From the NCBI GenBank assembly GCA_003427395.1, contig BFEA01000469.1:347390-377522 (forward strand): a DNA stretch of 30,133 nucleotides, read 5' to 3'. This DNA comes from Chara braunii (Eukaryota > Streptophyta > Charophyceae > Charales > Characeae). Position numbers and translations under genes: made by a program. This document shows, piece by piece, positions 10,752 through 21,142 of this stretch (its first letter is position 1; each line of letters begins with the position of its first letter). The notes under the pieces are model-generated. The model searched no databases and had not been told where the DNA came from. It saw nothing but the letters and a program-made list of their open reading frames with translations.

Positions 10752-11500
10752 TCAAATAAGCCTTTATAAAGCAATTCGATTGTGTTAATGTGGACGTTGC
10801 TCAGAATCTTAGGAAGTTGATGGCAAATTTTGTAGATAGGCTTCAGATTGCGTTGGATGGATCAGAGTAAGAGGAAATGGCTATGCGAGCCGTGTTTATA
10901 ATACACCTGAGAAATGTTGATCTTACGACGAAACTTAGGACAATGTGTCATCCTAAGATTACCGCACTGCACAGAGTATCTTTTCTCATATTGCATGCCG
11001 ACCCAACCCTCTCTCTTTCCTTCCTCCTCCTATTGAGTCAACACTTGCGCCCATCGCTCCATTTATATAGCAATCGGCAACAGTCGCACGAATGCCACTT
11101 GATGTTACTAACTTGCATTTGGCGGAAATGGTGTATACTGTGACTAAACGTAAATCGAAACGGGTCGCATTAATTGAGAATTAGAGCGCACACCTAGGTC
11201 AATTAAAGCAGGTTCTCCGTCAATTTCTCGCTCAAAATGTAGCTCGTATTTCTCGGGGCGTCATTGTTGCTTTGTATCCTCAACTTCCTACCCCTCTCGC
11301 TCTGTCTCTGCCTACTGTTGCTATGTCAGCCTTTGCTCGTATTGCCATAACTCCTGCCAATGTTGTTGTAGCTGCCACCACCCTAAGACCATGCTAACAC
11401 TGCAGATAAAGTGGTCACGCAAGAGAATGTCCCTTTCAAATCAGTCACAACCGTCGCCAGTTTCTGCCCCCATTGCCATCAATCAAAGACGAGTAGTTGT
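10752..11500 (+). pseudogene. Gag-like region of gypsy element 2, second duplicate
   Basis: This direct repeat begins TCAAATAAGCCTTTATAAAG and aligns with the start of the first duplicate at 9541. It encodes FDCVNVDVAQNLRKLMANFV, DRLQIALDGSE (then a stop) and FIIHLRNVDLTTKLR. Further on it has HLGQLKQVLRQFLAQNVARI and ALYPQLPTPLALSLPT. Divergence between the two copies, with independent stops in each, points to an old duplication. Unlike the first copy, this one leads straight into the downstream protease-region frames. Confidence 0.5.
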
Positions 11501-12364
11501 TCTCCTTGGTGGGGACGAGGGATCGACACTCGTGGCACTCCCTGCCGCATCTTCGCATAAGATAAAATTCACTTCAAGTTCTTCTTACGAAACAGTCGTT
11601 GTTGATCCAGTCGATTATCTCCAGCTGGCAGGATTGATAGGTGTTATCAGACCAACCGAAAAAGATGATAAAGAGTGGGTAGTGCACGAATCGGAACCAG
11701 AACCACAATTTAGGATAAGGAAGATTGATGTTTTACAAGTGCTGGAAAAGTTCAACATCCGAGGTTCGGCCATGTCGGTCACCTCCTCTCGATATTAAAA
11801 GTGGTGAACGATAAGTTATTGCAGCATTGCGAGAAAAGTCATAAACAATTTACCTATCAATGGATCCGGCGAATGTTGAAAAATAACGAAAAAATGAAGA
11901 AGTCCAATGTTGGTCTACCGACTCCTCCTTCGACCCCGTCCCCTGATCAACCCACTGAGGCAGTCGTTCTTGATGTTGAGCGTGTAGCTACGATCTCCCA
12001 GAAGAAAGATCGTTGTATCCTCGTCTGACCTGTTTTATGAAAAAGAACTGAGTGTGATTGCAAGGTTTTGGGAAAACCATTTAGTTCGTTGGTTGATACA
12101 TGATCACCGGTTGTAGCTCCTTAAGTCCATAAAGTTGAAAAGATTGGTAGATTGAACTCAACCCTTCCCCTCTCTCATAAGGACGACTATATTTCAACGG
12201 ATGAGGAAGCGATAAATATAGTGGGGATGGTGAAAAATGTGTCGATCAAGGTTGGTCGAGTGCATGTGATGGTTAATGCGTTAGTGATCGATGTGCGCTC
12301 ATACAATGTCATGTTGGGATTACCTTGGGAAATGGCGCTAGGTGCGAGTCTTTTCTTACTGTGA
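11391..12364 (+). pseudogene. Protease region of gypsy element 2
   Basis: Three open stretches follow the gag-like repeat. The first two (11391-11798 and 11801-12028) are Ser/Pro-rich and charged (VLQVLEKFNIRGSAM; LPTPPSTPSPDQPTEAVV) and resemble a linker before pol. The third (12152-12364) contains VNALVIDVRSYNVMLGLPWE, matching the carboxy-terminal retropepsin pattern (hydrophobic stretch, D-x-x-x-Y-x-x-I/M-L-G-x-P/D-W) of gypsy elements. The amino-terminal D-S/T-G active site was not found, so the domain is incomplete. Stops separate the pieces. Confidence 0.6.
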
Positions 12365-13400
12365 CATCTGTTTTCTATTTGGGTGAGCTCATCTACACTT
12401 TGATAAATTAAGCCTGAGCCTGGAGGCACGAAGTGTTGATTAGATCCCAAGCGAAACGCTTGCAAATTTCATATTGGCTGATCTTTTGGAACCCCTTCGT
12501 ACCTTGTACGAGGTGATGCTTGCTCTTCAACATAGGTATCAGCAGATATCACAATACATTGATCTCTCAGTCTTTTTTCCTCGTCCTTTGCTCACTAACG
12601 CAGTGATGGTAGGATTGGTGAAGGAGGAAGCAGAACCATCGATCACTGAGATGTCAACTTTGATGGTTGAGTTGACTGAACTGACTAGGGTAAAAATAAC
12701 ATTAAGCGCTTTGAAACCTCAGATTGATGTTGAGGAAATTTTTTTTTGATGATGAGTTTAACAGAATCATATATGGTTGTTACTGTGTTCTCTATTCATA
12801 CCTGTAGCACAACGTTTTTTAGCGTAGAATCTAAGCCTCCATAAACCAACGGTATGGCCAAAATTAATCTCACGATTTTTTACACTTTTTTATTTGTGTT
12901 GATTCCAACACAAGAAATATGGAAGTTTTTGCGGGATGTCTTGCATGAATATGATATTGGATTTATGAATGTGATTGAGCATGAGATACAACAGGTACCT
13001 ATCCGCCGATTAGTTGCACTCATTATCATTATTTTTCTGCTTAGCGGCTTGGCGTCATTCAGAGAATTGAGAAATTGAAGCTAACGAGTAGATCGAGCGT
13101 GTCAGTGGTCCTTGGTTTTTCCTCGTTATAGCCGTGCCTTAAACCGTCAGTACCTTGCCCAACCTATTTTCTCACCTCTGAGCATGTCAGGAGATGCCCC
13201 TGGAGGTTTGACACAGGTTCGAGAATCCAAAAAAGAAGAAAATGGAAAAAAAAACAAGAAAAATGAAAGGTCATGGTGCACAGAAAAGACAATCTGATTT
13301 TCGACTCACAGTCATTGCTTGTAGAAAAGGAAAAAAAAAAGGTATTGGTAGGAAAAAAAAAACAATGACGACCCTATTTTCATGTTCTAGTGGAAAATTC
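12365..13400 (+). pseudogene. Degraded protease-RT linker of gypsy element 2
   Basis: The open stretches at 12474-12749 and 12854-13078 lie in the right order between protease and RT. The second contains EIWKFLRDVLHEYDIGFMNV and VIEHEIQQVPIRR, which is similar in layout to the L-x-E-Y-x-D-x-F followed by E-H-x-I segment that precedes gypsy RT. This is a weak match. A-rich interruptions occur at 13226-13260 and 13330-13362. Confidence 0.35.
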
Positions 13401-13405
13401 ATTTA

Positions 13406-13900
13406 ATTTTGGTGAGTATTGGAGTGAGGGCGCCTGACAGGTCTGCCAAAAGTAACGATTGCTGCCAACCTAGTCTGACAAATTTGTATCATGGACCTCA
13501 CTACACAAATGACAACATGCAGAAAAAAAAGGTGGTGTATCTTTCCTTGTTTAAGGGGAAGATTCATTCTTATTTTGCACAATTGGTGAGTACGACATCA
13601 AGGTTCCCTGACAAGTGCGCCGAAAGTGACGGTTGTTGCCAACTGTGAAGTCACTTCAGAACTTGGGCCTCTTTACACTACTCACCGAATATGGAAAGTG
13701 GGAATGATTCTTCCGCTGGAACATGGAAAGATACACTGCCATTTTATTTTTTTTGTCTTTTGCGGATATGGTGAGTGTTGGGGCGAGACCCTTTTTTTTT
13801 TTATGAATGGAATACTTCAATACTCATCGTTCGTAGGCTCCCAACAGTTCGCCAATCCTTTTTTTCTTTTCTTTTTTACCCTTCTGAGGCAGTCGTACCT
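13406..13900 (+). repeat. Degenerate tandem repeat, about 174-185 bp period
   Basis: The landmark GGTGAGT/GGTGAGTA recurs at 13411, 13585 and 13770. The segment after the first two also aligns: AAAGTAACGATTGCTGCCAA against AAAGTGACGGTTGTTGCCAA, then a Thr/His-rich equivalent ending in CACTAC. Three imperfect units are visible. They interrupt the interval between the linker and RT of gypsy element 2, and so probably arose after the element died or belong to an insertion. Confidence 0.6.
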
Positions 13901-13989
13901 TTTTTTCCGGCCTCGTCTCCCATAGGGTCAGGCACTGGCCGGAGTTTGGCTCGATAGGGGTGGCTCGACGGTACTGGTGGTTTAAACCA

Positions 13990-14660
13990 CCAAAGGAATT
14001 CGAAGAAGTATCGATTATCGCAAGTTAAACGATATCATTTCCTTTGATTGATAAGTTATTGGATGTCATTGGATGTACTCGAATTTTCAGCACATTTGAT
14101 GTCCGCAGTGATTTTCATTATCTTCGTGCATGTAAGGAAGATGATCCGAAAATTGTATTTGTTCTGTTTGAAGGGATCTGACAATCGATTTGATGTCCAA
14201 CTATGTTTCAGCGTGTGATGAACATGGCTTTACAAAACTTTGTACGAATAACACAACTAGCGCATAATATAGTTAACACTGTATCATTATAAACATGGAT
14301 GATATCCTGGTGTACAAGAGCTCGTATGAGCGATATGTGCATCACATTGAGTGAATGTTTCATGCGAAAAAGGATGTCGGGTTCAAGGTTGCTCTCGACA
14401 AGTGTTAATTCTTTCTGATAGAAATCTCGTTCTTGGGGCATGTTATCACTAACAAGGGACTAATGGAGGATCCCAAAAAGATCACGGCGTTTCGTTATGC
14501 GCTAATATCTACATCACTCATGCAAGTTGTCCTGTTTTTTAGACTGGTTTCATAGAACCAGAGGTTTATCAAGGGGTTTGCAACTATTGCATAACCACTC
14601 TCAAACATTTTAAAGAAGGATCAATCATTGATTGAACTCCACAATGCGGCTAGGCGTTTG
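13990..14660 (+). pseudogene. Reverse transcriptase of gypsy element 2 (broken)
   Basis: SIDYRKLNDIISFD at about 14009-14050 matches the R-x-x-I/V-D-Y-R-x-L-N motif. A one-base shift leads to FPLIDKLLDVIGCTRIFSTF, DVRSDFHYLRACKEDDPKIV and FVLFEG, with FQRVMNMALQNF after a stop. The catalytic box is NMDDILVYKSS near 14292 (aromatic residue replaced, both Asp kept). It is followed by KKDVGFKVALDKC, SFLGHVITNKGLMEDPKKIT and, after a gap, RFIKGFATIA-PLSNILKKD. All motifs are in gypsy order on the plus strand. There are at least five stops or shifts. The element is more eroded than element 1 and belongs to a different lineage, to judge by the motif wording. Confidence 0.88.
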
Positions 14661-14689
14661 GAGAACTGAAGGTTGCCCAAAATTCGGCC

Positions 14690-15000
14690 TTTACCCTGAT
14701 CAGGGCGGGCCTTGAGAAGTCGTTCCTTCTTACCACAGACTTGCAGCCCAAGGCGATATTGGCACAGACTTGCAGCTTAAGGCGATATTGGCAAATTTGG
14801 CCTAAGCGACACCAGATGGGTTGGAACACGGAGTGGATTACTCCTCGAAAACGGAACTAGCTTGCAAGAGGTATCTTCTCTGACGGGGGAGTGCTTTGCG
14901 GCCCTCTAGGACGTCAGCTACTTCGAAAGCATTTGTACTATCGGATTTTTACTCTCGTCATCGACCATGAGTCTTTGCTCGCGGTGAAGGATTTTTCTTG
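14690..15000 (+). pseudogene. RNase H domain of gypsy element 2, with 29-bp internal duplication
   Basis: FTLIRAGLEKSFLLTTDLQP-KAILAQ at about 14690-14770 matches the catalytic start of gypsy RNase H (F-x-L-x-T-D-A-S-x-x-A-I-G). A 29-bp unit, 14734-14762, is repeated directly at 14763-14791 with two differences, and shifts the frame. The domain ends in RKHLYYRIFTLVIDHESLLA and VKDFS at about 14925-15000, equivalent to Y-F/L-x-x-F-T-x-x-T-D-H-x-S-L. Identification is confident; function is absent. Confidence 0.8.
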
Positions 15001-15420
15001 AATGATGGGATGATATGTTGTAACTTTATAGAGCAAGGACTTTGATATTCGACATCGGAAACACGAGAAGCAAGGAAATGGTGAGGGACGGACACATCTG
15101 CAACGGTGAGGAAGTACCTGCAAGTGAAGTGTAACACTTTTGAACAATCCAGAGTCAAAGAATGAGCTAGGGTACAAAGAGGTGGGAATTCCGGGGAAGG
15201 GTTGGTACCCGCCTTTTACATCGTAAGCAATAGTTGGTCCTTCCTCTCTTACTCCCCTACATTCCCTACTCCTTTTGAATTTCTCATGCCCTTCATTCTT
15301 TGCTAATCTTTTCGGCAGCCAAGGGGTAAAGACTCGCAATTGACAATGAAAACTAAGGTCGAGCGGCACTTGGAACTGGTAGAAAAGGTTGTTCCCAAGT
15401 TGACTCAAAAACAATAAAGG

Positions 15421-15774
15421 ATGACGGAACTAACCCACCGCAAACAGGTCCATAATTACGAGGCCTGGGGTGGAAATATGAGAATTAGAATCCAAAATAA
15501 GTTGGGGGACCTCGCCCAACTTCACATGTGTGCATGCGATCGTAAGTTGACTTCAAATTACTATGGTTGCTTCCACGTAGTGGAACTTGGTTCTTACGAC
15601 ATCGACATTGTGCGCATCGTCCCGAAACTAGCGGAAGTCATAACTCTCATCATATTATCCGCCATGCCTTCACCTTCGTCCTATCCCTTCCTTATTGGAA
15701 TGCCAAAGACGAGTATGTCCTCACATGCGTCATTCGATTGGGGTGACAAAGACGAGTATGTTCTTTTCCGATAA
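15421..15774 (+). pseudogene. Possible integrase C-terminal segment of gypsy element 2
   Basis: This 117-codon stretch is open throughout. RKLTSNYYGCFHVVELGSYD near its middle fits the K-L-x-P-R-Y/F-Y-G-P-F/Y-x-V-x-x-x-x-G-x-x-A-Y pattern of the gypsy integrase carboxy-terminal module. It is preceded by DLAQLHMCACD, as an L-V-W-L-x-x-type stretch would be. The location downstream of RNase H is right. No integrase zinc finger or DDE core was identified between 15000 and 15420, so a large deletion is implied. An alternative is chance similarity. Confidence 0.4.
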
Positions 15775-15830
15775 CCATATTATTTTTCCTCAACTATTTC
15801 AATCACGGTCATCACCCAAGTTTCGATAGG

Positions 15831-15960
15831 TCTTTAATCAACGGCTCAGCCCTGATCTACGACGATTTGTGCGACTCTTCAATACTCGAGCTCTGTACGC
15901 TGCGGTGGAGGTAATAATCTCAGCAGCACATGGTGAAGCGACCATGTTGGTGGAGGCATA
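15831..15960 (+). pseudogene. Short gag-like fragment
   Basis: A 43-codon stretch reads VFNQRLSPDLRRFVRLFNTR then ALYAAVEVIISAA before a stop. The arrangement F-x-x-x-L-x-P-x-L-R-x-x-V followed by A-x-x-x-A is seen in Ty3/gypsy gag (retrotrans_gag-type) domains. It lies after the pol remains of element 2, so it would belong to another insertion. The piece is too short for certainty. Confidence 0.3.
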
Positions 15961-15999
15961 AACTTCTCCTTGACACTCTAGCCCAAAAGAAAGTGATAT

Positions 16000-16187
16000 G
16001 ACCTTAATCGTCTTATTGGGGGAAGGAGTTAGTGGCAGACTAGAGACGGTGTCGCACATTTTTCCAATCGGGCCTCTCTAGGCGACCGGAAAGCCAACAG
16101 GCTGTCACGCAGGGTTTTGTATGATGTTGCAATAAATAAAATAAATTAATTAAAGCAAATCTCTTCCTGTTGTGTGCGTCCGACTTC
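16000..16187. other. Unassigned spacer between element 2 and copy B
   Basis: This short stretch includes an AT-rich patch with tandem AATAAA-like words (about 16131-16156). Nothing else was recognised. Confidence 0.3.
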
Positions 16188-17604
16188 GAGTGAGAGCCTT
16201 CAATTGCGGTTTTCGCCGGTCCATGGGCTTAGGAATCTTTTATTTTGATTTGGAACAGCAAAGAATCATGCAAATAATAATCATAAAATTATGGTGTGTC
16301 ATGCATGCATCAATTTTGCCAATTTACTAATTTTGAGAACCGTGATAGAATCATCAGAGAAATGCAATCATCAACAATGACAATGCAAGAAGCAAAGACT
16401 GACTGACTCGAGCAATGACAAAGTTAAGTGAGGGAAGAATGAGAACTGATAATAATCTCAGAAAGTACACATGGAAGAGAGCACGGCCAGCACTAGTCTC
16501 GAGCCCTCACTCATCCCTCTGGGTCACACTCTCAATCTCTTATTTTATTGTATGTCTCTTGTGCCCCATGCCATGTCTCCATACTCTCTGAGGTTGTGGT
16601 CTCTAGATGTAGAGCCACCTGAAGTCTGCAAGCTCTGAACACTTTCATGCAAGGTACATGACCCGAAAGTCAATCATGGAACATAACTCCCCCCGTAGAG
16701 TAGGGAGGTAGGGTCTAGAGAAAATTCCTCGTCTGAGATGTGAGAATTGCGATGGCTCTGTCACTACTTCGTAGTTGACTTTTGCTGGTGAAATGTACCT
16801 CTTTGCCAAGTCTACCAGATCACTCCAACAAGACCGTGACCCATCTGTGAGTGGAGAAGAGACTGGCGACTTGGGATAGTCAACGTAGAGCTTAGGTCCA
16901 AAGCTGCAGATCAGCTTTGTTCCACTTTCATCAAGCTCACGCTCTCTCCTCTCAAGATAGCTAGCTGCTGAAATCCAGACAAAATCGAAATGTTCATGAG
17001 TCTCTTGACCTCTCTTTAGATAGAATCTCATATCATAAATGGTACCTTCCGCAAAACTCGTGAGGACAACGAAGATTGGCAGATCTCCCTTCTTGAAGCA
17101 AGTTGCACTGACATACTACTACTGAATTGCCTCCTTGAGTGCAATCTGATTGAGATGATTCAACACTGACTTGCTGACCGGAAATGTCTGAACTGTACTC
17201 ATGTGTGTGATGGTTGCTGTCTTTCTGACTTTCTTAATTTCGAGGCTGCTTCGATTGCTGATCGTGCTTTGGTGATGTAATGTGTCTGACTGTGACCAAT
17301 CTCTGATCTGGTCTGTCTTCCCTAGTCCACCTCTATCTGATGCATGCTCGTTTCTCTTGAAATTGATGACAAAATTCTCTTACTGATCACCAACCAGAAC
17401 CTTCTTTGCTTCATGAACAGATTCCACTGACGGGAGGGTGTTGTGCAGCCTTCCGTCCGATCCATGAATGTAGTAGGTATACTCAATCATCGTCTGATTT
17501 TTCACTAGCGTCAGGCATATTCCATCATGAGATGTGTTTGACGACAAAAATGTTGTGCTACTCTCTCTTCCCAGCCTTCGGTTCTGCCCCAGTGCAGTGA
17601 GCAA
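16188..17604 (-). pseudogene. Repeat family copy B: unidentified ORF, three in-frame stops, plus 3' tail
   Basis: Reading leftwards, one frame runs from about 17604 to 16645 (320 codons) with only TAA at 17382-17380 and tandem TAGs at 17121-17116. It contains FPVSKSVLNHLNQIALKEAI, LPIFVVLTSFAEGTIYDMRF, HFDFVWISAASYLER, LDESGTKLICSFGPKLYVDY, VDLAKRYISPAKVNYEVVTE and FSHLRRGIFSRPYLPTL. Copy A matches from the ATG at 17202 through the 3' tail, including AATAAA (16244-16239) and an endpoint at about 16188. The coding part upstream of 17202 has no counterpart seen at copy A. I cannot assign the family. It is the best preserved of the three copies, so its protein is the one to search with. Confidence 0.7.
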
Positions 17605-18780
17605 GTCACCCTCAGCATGTTCTCACTTCCCATTTCCCTACGAGACCCCGTAGCGTTGGAAGAGACTGACCCTATTTACTTAAACAACAGTTTTCACCCT
17701 TGACTTCTGGTGCTCCCTCCACTTGTCTGACTGTTTCAATTGATAGGTTGAGGCAAGTTACTAAACTGGTCAGATTCAGGTAAATGCACTGCCTGCCCAT
17801 TTGTGGTTCGTCCCTTGATAACGCTAAACGATTTCTCTTTCCAGACCTCAACTCTGAATATTTGGTAATATTGTCTGCTTCAAATCTCACGCTGTGTGCT
17901 TAATCCATAGTTTACAGACTTTCCCAGACCAGATTGACTTGTTAGTCTGACCCCCAGTTGCTGCGGACTGTCAACTTTCAATCTGATAAGGGCGAGATAT
18001 ATTTTCGATATTGGCAGGTTACACGCCCATTAGAGGTAGAGAGTCCATGTCTTGTTTAGTCCTTATCTGATCTTTGCACAGAGAATATCCAATTTGTCCT
18101 TGCGTCGTACGACACTAACAGTTCGTTTCTGTTTGTTAATATGGAACCTCCAAGTACTACCGTTTTGAATATAGCTTACTTCATAAACGCAGAGCTCCAG
18201 GGCAAAGAAAGATCATTTTCTGCGAAGCACATCGATTCTCAGCGCTATATTGTCTTCGAACGAGACACGCCAGTACCTGACGTGATGATTTTGAGTAAAG
18301 GGATCAACGTACTGAACTGCGCCTATGCTCAACGGAAGGAAACTTATGACACAACACTAAGTCCTTTAATCAATTTGATAACTTCGAGTGCAGGGCTAAT
18401 TGTATTTTTCAGATAAGAAAGTAGGGCAAGATTCAACTATACGCTGCAATGCCTACTAAGTAAGTCGTGAGTATTTAGTCTAGACCTTGTAAGACTTGGG
18501 GGTACTACAAGTTGCTGCCCCTCTGAATGTGTTGTTCAGGGCACAAATATATTACTCCACTGTTCACATTATGAACAGTGAAGTCCCGTGAACATGATCA
18601 AAGTGCTCCACGTTCAGTACGACAGTTCCAAGCTTAAGCATTCACTGCTGCACGAAGGAGTTCTCGACGTAGAGTGTTCATACCGAATTATATGGCCCTA
18701 GGCTTGACGCCTGGACTCAGCATAAACACTTTGGCTATAGATGCTCTCTCCTTTGTATGCTGCACGAAACGTGACCGAAA
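17605..18780. other. Unassigned stretch, includes a perfect small hairpin
   Basis: Open stretches at 17672-17890 (minus, 72 codons, a different frame from copy B) and 18141-18416 (plus, 91 codons, start MEPPSTTVLNIAYFINAELQ) have no recognised motif. The latter has a plausible ATG and balanced composition, but nothing supports expression. A perfect inverted repeat lies at 18558-18580: 9-bp arms CACTGTTCA / TGAACAGTG around CATTA. Confidence 0.35.
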
Positions 18781-18784
18781 GCCA

Positions 18785-18831
18785 CTTCACATATATATGT
18801 ATATGTATATATATACATATACTCTGTGAAG
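18785..18831. repeat. AT-core hairpin with CTTCACA/TGTGAAG arms
   Basis: The outer arms CTTCACA (18785-18791) and TGTGAAG (18825-18831) are perfectly complementary and enclose an alternating TA/GT core that is itself largely self-complementary. The whole could form a cruciform of about 47 bp. No flanking target-site duplication was identified. Confidence 0.7.
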
Positions 18832-19039
18832 TCTAGCTCACATCAGATCGCAATAACAAGACTTATTTAGACATCGCTTATGGTCCTACTCACTGATCAA
18901 CCACAACTCCGTTTTCCAATAGTATATCTTGAATCCCCTCTAACATCCTTGGGCCTACTTGAGACAACAGTCTTCAAAAAAAAAGTTTCTTTTACTGACA
19001 CTGCTGAGAGATATATCTTCAGTGACGGATTTGAGGACA

Positions 19040-19042
<3 letters not shown>

Positions 19043-19104
<62 letters not shown>
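19043..19104. repeat. (TA)31 microsatellite
   Basis: An uninterrupted run of 31 TA dinucleotides. Open stretches reading Tyr-Ile repeats on both strands across it are artefacts of the repeat. Confidence 0.98.
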
Positions 19105-19105
<1 letters not shown>

Positions 19106-19386
19106 CTCTAAGTTCCTCTATCTCGTCATCGGGGAGAGCCAAATGGCAAGAAGAGCAACTGATTCTCGTGGAGAAAAGGAGTTTCATATTCTCCGTGGTT
19201 TTCACTGTCAAGCTATAGCCGACACCACACATTGTCAGACTCAAGTGTGTCTTCAATTGTTTGCTCATCAATTGATGTCCGAATAGCTCAGTTAGAACCA
19301 TCATTTTTATATCTTTTCCTCGCTAATCCCCATCTAGTATGTACTTGCCTAGAAGAGAGAAGGTTAACAAGAGTCGTATTTTTCAT

Positions 19387-19772
19387 CACCACTTCAAGAC
19401 ACCCCTCACCACTTCAGGATGCAGCCTGCCTAAACAAGTGAGGGTCTTCGGACCTTTCACCACTTCAGGACCATTCAGGTCTGAAAATCCTGAATGGTCC
19501 TGAAGTGGTGAAAGCTCCGAAGACCCTGAAAACCGCCTGCTTAGGCAGGCTGCATCCTCACGTGGTGAAGGATGATTTTCATGGTCTTCGGACCTTAGAC
19601 CACTTCAGGACCATTCAGGATTTTCAGACTGTCAAAAACTCTCACTTGACCACTTCATGACACCCTTCACCACTTCTGGATGCAGCGTGCCTAAACAAGT
19701 GGTTTTTAGGGTTCGGACCTTTCACCACTTCAGGACCATTCAGGATTTTCAGACTGCCCAAAACTCTCACTT
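19387..19772. repeat. Compound direct/inverted minisatellite with long hairpin
   Basis: A motif of about 90 bp (CCACTTCA..., GGATGCAGCCTGCCTAA, TCTTCGGACC, CACTTCAGGACCATTCAGG) is present forward at 19387-19479, inverted at 19489-19567, then forward again, in part at 19580-19650 and more fully at 19649-19772. The first forward copy and the inverted copy form a near-perfect hairpin, arms about 73 and 79 nt with a 9-nt loop (19480-19488). The inner 38 nt show one mismatch. The landmark TTCGGACC recurs at 19447, 19587 and 19712. Confidence 0.9.
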
Positions 19773-19799
19773 CAGAATTTTCATTCTCGAATTTTCAGC

Positions 19800-21110
19800 T
19801 ACCGATAACTGTTTGTGGACTAGAAGGTAAGCTATTTTCCTTAGAATTATCTTTCTCTTGCTCATCAATCAATGTACAAAGAAATAAGCCACCAAAGAAA
19901 AGAGGCTGCCACGGTACACACCCAACTCAGCTCAAACAATCGAGAGGGAGGTTGTACTGAAGCTTCTCTGACAAAGGGATGATAGAACAAGTTCCCAAGC
20001 CGGAGTCGTCGACAGAAAAGGAAGAACACTTGATGAAACATAAAGTGTAGAAAATCCGAACGAGGGTAAAGCCAATTCTGTGTGGTCCAACGTCATTTCA
20101 TGTTTTCCGATATTACCAATAATAGCCTGTCATTTTCTTCCTAGTATTCCACTCACCCCATTGGCAACCCACTTGAGATTACACGAGAGTGGTAATAGAG
20201 GACTTACTACGGCTCTAGCAAGGTACTTAGGGGTGAATGCTAATTGGCAGCTCCCTCACACCATGGTAACGAGTATACTTGGCTATTACTCAATCTTGTT
20301 CCTCCTGCTTTGTCACTAGCACTCTCATCCAGAATGGTTGATCATTTTGAGCGCGTAGGGTTCAAACTTACGTCTGTAGCCTATTATGTGTTAGATCTCT
20401 TGGTCCAACTCCGACTTTCAAACTCACTAGTCAGCGGCCAATTCCCCTCATTCTCAACTTTTGAACAACGCTTGATGGTCCACAGCTCTCCGTAACATGA
20501 ACACAGACCCACCGTTTGACCCCGCTCAGAGGAAAAAGAGGAGGACGACGACGGCCGCACGGATGCGGTGAGGACGCGAACCAATTTAGAGTTCATCCAA
20601 AAAGCCCCTACTCGCTGGAGGATCGATGTGTAGAGTGACGATTGGTGAGAATAAAAATGGAAAGCAACGTCGAAGTCGAAACAATCCGATCAGGTTATTA
20701 CTACTCAGCAGCGGTTGAAGCGGTTTAGCCTATGATTATGAGTTGACATTTTCTTGGAGGTTAATCCAATAAGCCCACCGCACTCTCAATCGCAGTAGTT
20801 CTGACAGGAAGGAGGGCCAGCCCTGAAAAACCTGCGTAATCTCTCTCACTCGTGACAGCCAGTGATGACTACCGTGCACAGTCTCATGACTTGTAAAATC
20901 TGAGGGCAGTTGCACTTGGCAGTAGTATTCTAGCACACGTCCAATGCACCGAAAGCGGAGGGCAGCACAGATCACCAGAACCGTCAGTTCTCCATACAAA
21001 AGGAGGGGGCACTTAGGTGTTACTCATACCCGACATCCAAGGTCTATAGACCTCTCACGTAGTCTCTGTTAATAGTGCTTCATTCTGACCCAGTCGAATC
21101 ACCCCTCCAT
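19800..21110. other. Unassigned stretch
   Basis: Open stretches at 20080-20319 (plus), 20244-20495 (plus) and 20736-20999 (minus) lack recognisable motifs. A short GAC/GAG-rich, GC-rich patch lies at about 20524-20580. No RNA or transposon signature was seen. Confidence 0.3.
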
Positions 21111-21142
21111 ATGCAGTGCGTCGCACCTACAAGAAGTTCCTC

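Noticed and set aside
14938-15414. Minus-strand 158-codon open stretch
   Set aside because: Its right strand partner includes the clear RNase H end of element 2 on the plus strand; no domain was seen on the minus strand.
8537-17202. A and B as the two LTRs of gypsy element 2
   Set aside because: They are inverted relative to each other, and no primer-binding site or polypurine tract was found beside them.
18880-19304. Overlapping open stretches on both strands with long Tyr-Ile runs
   Set aside because: They are produced by the (TA)31 microsatellite and have no other coding evidence.
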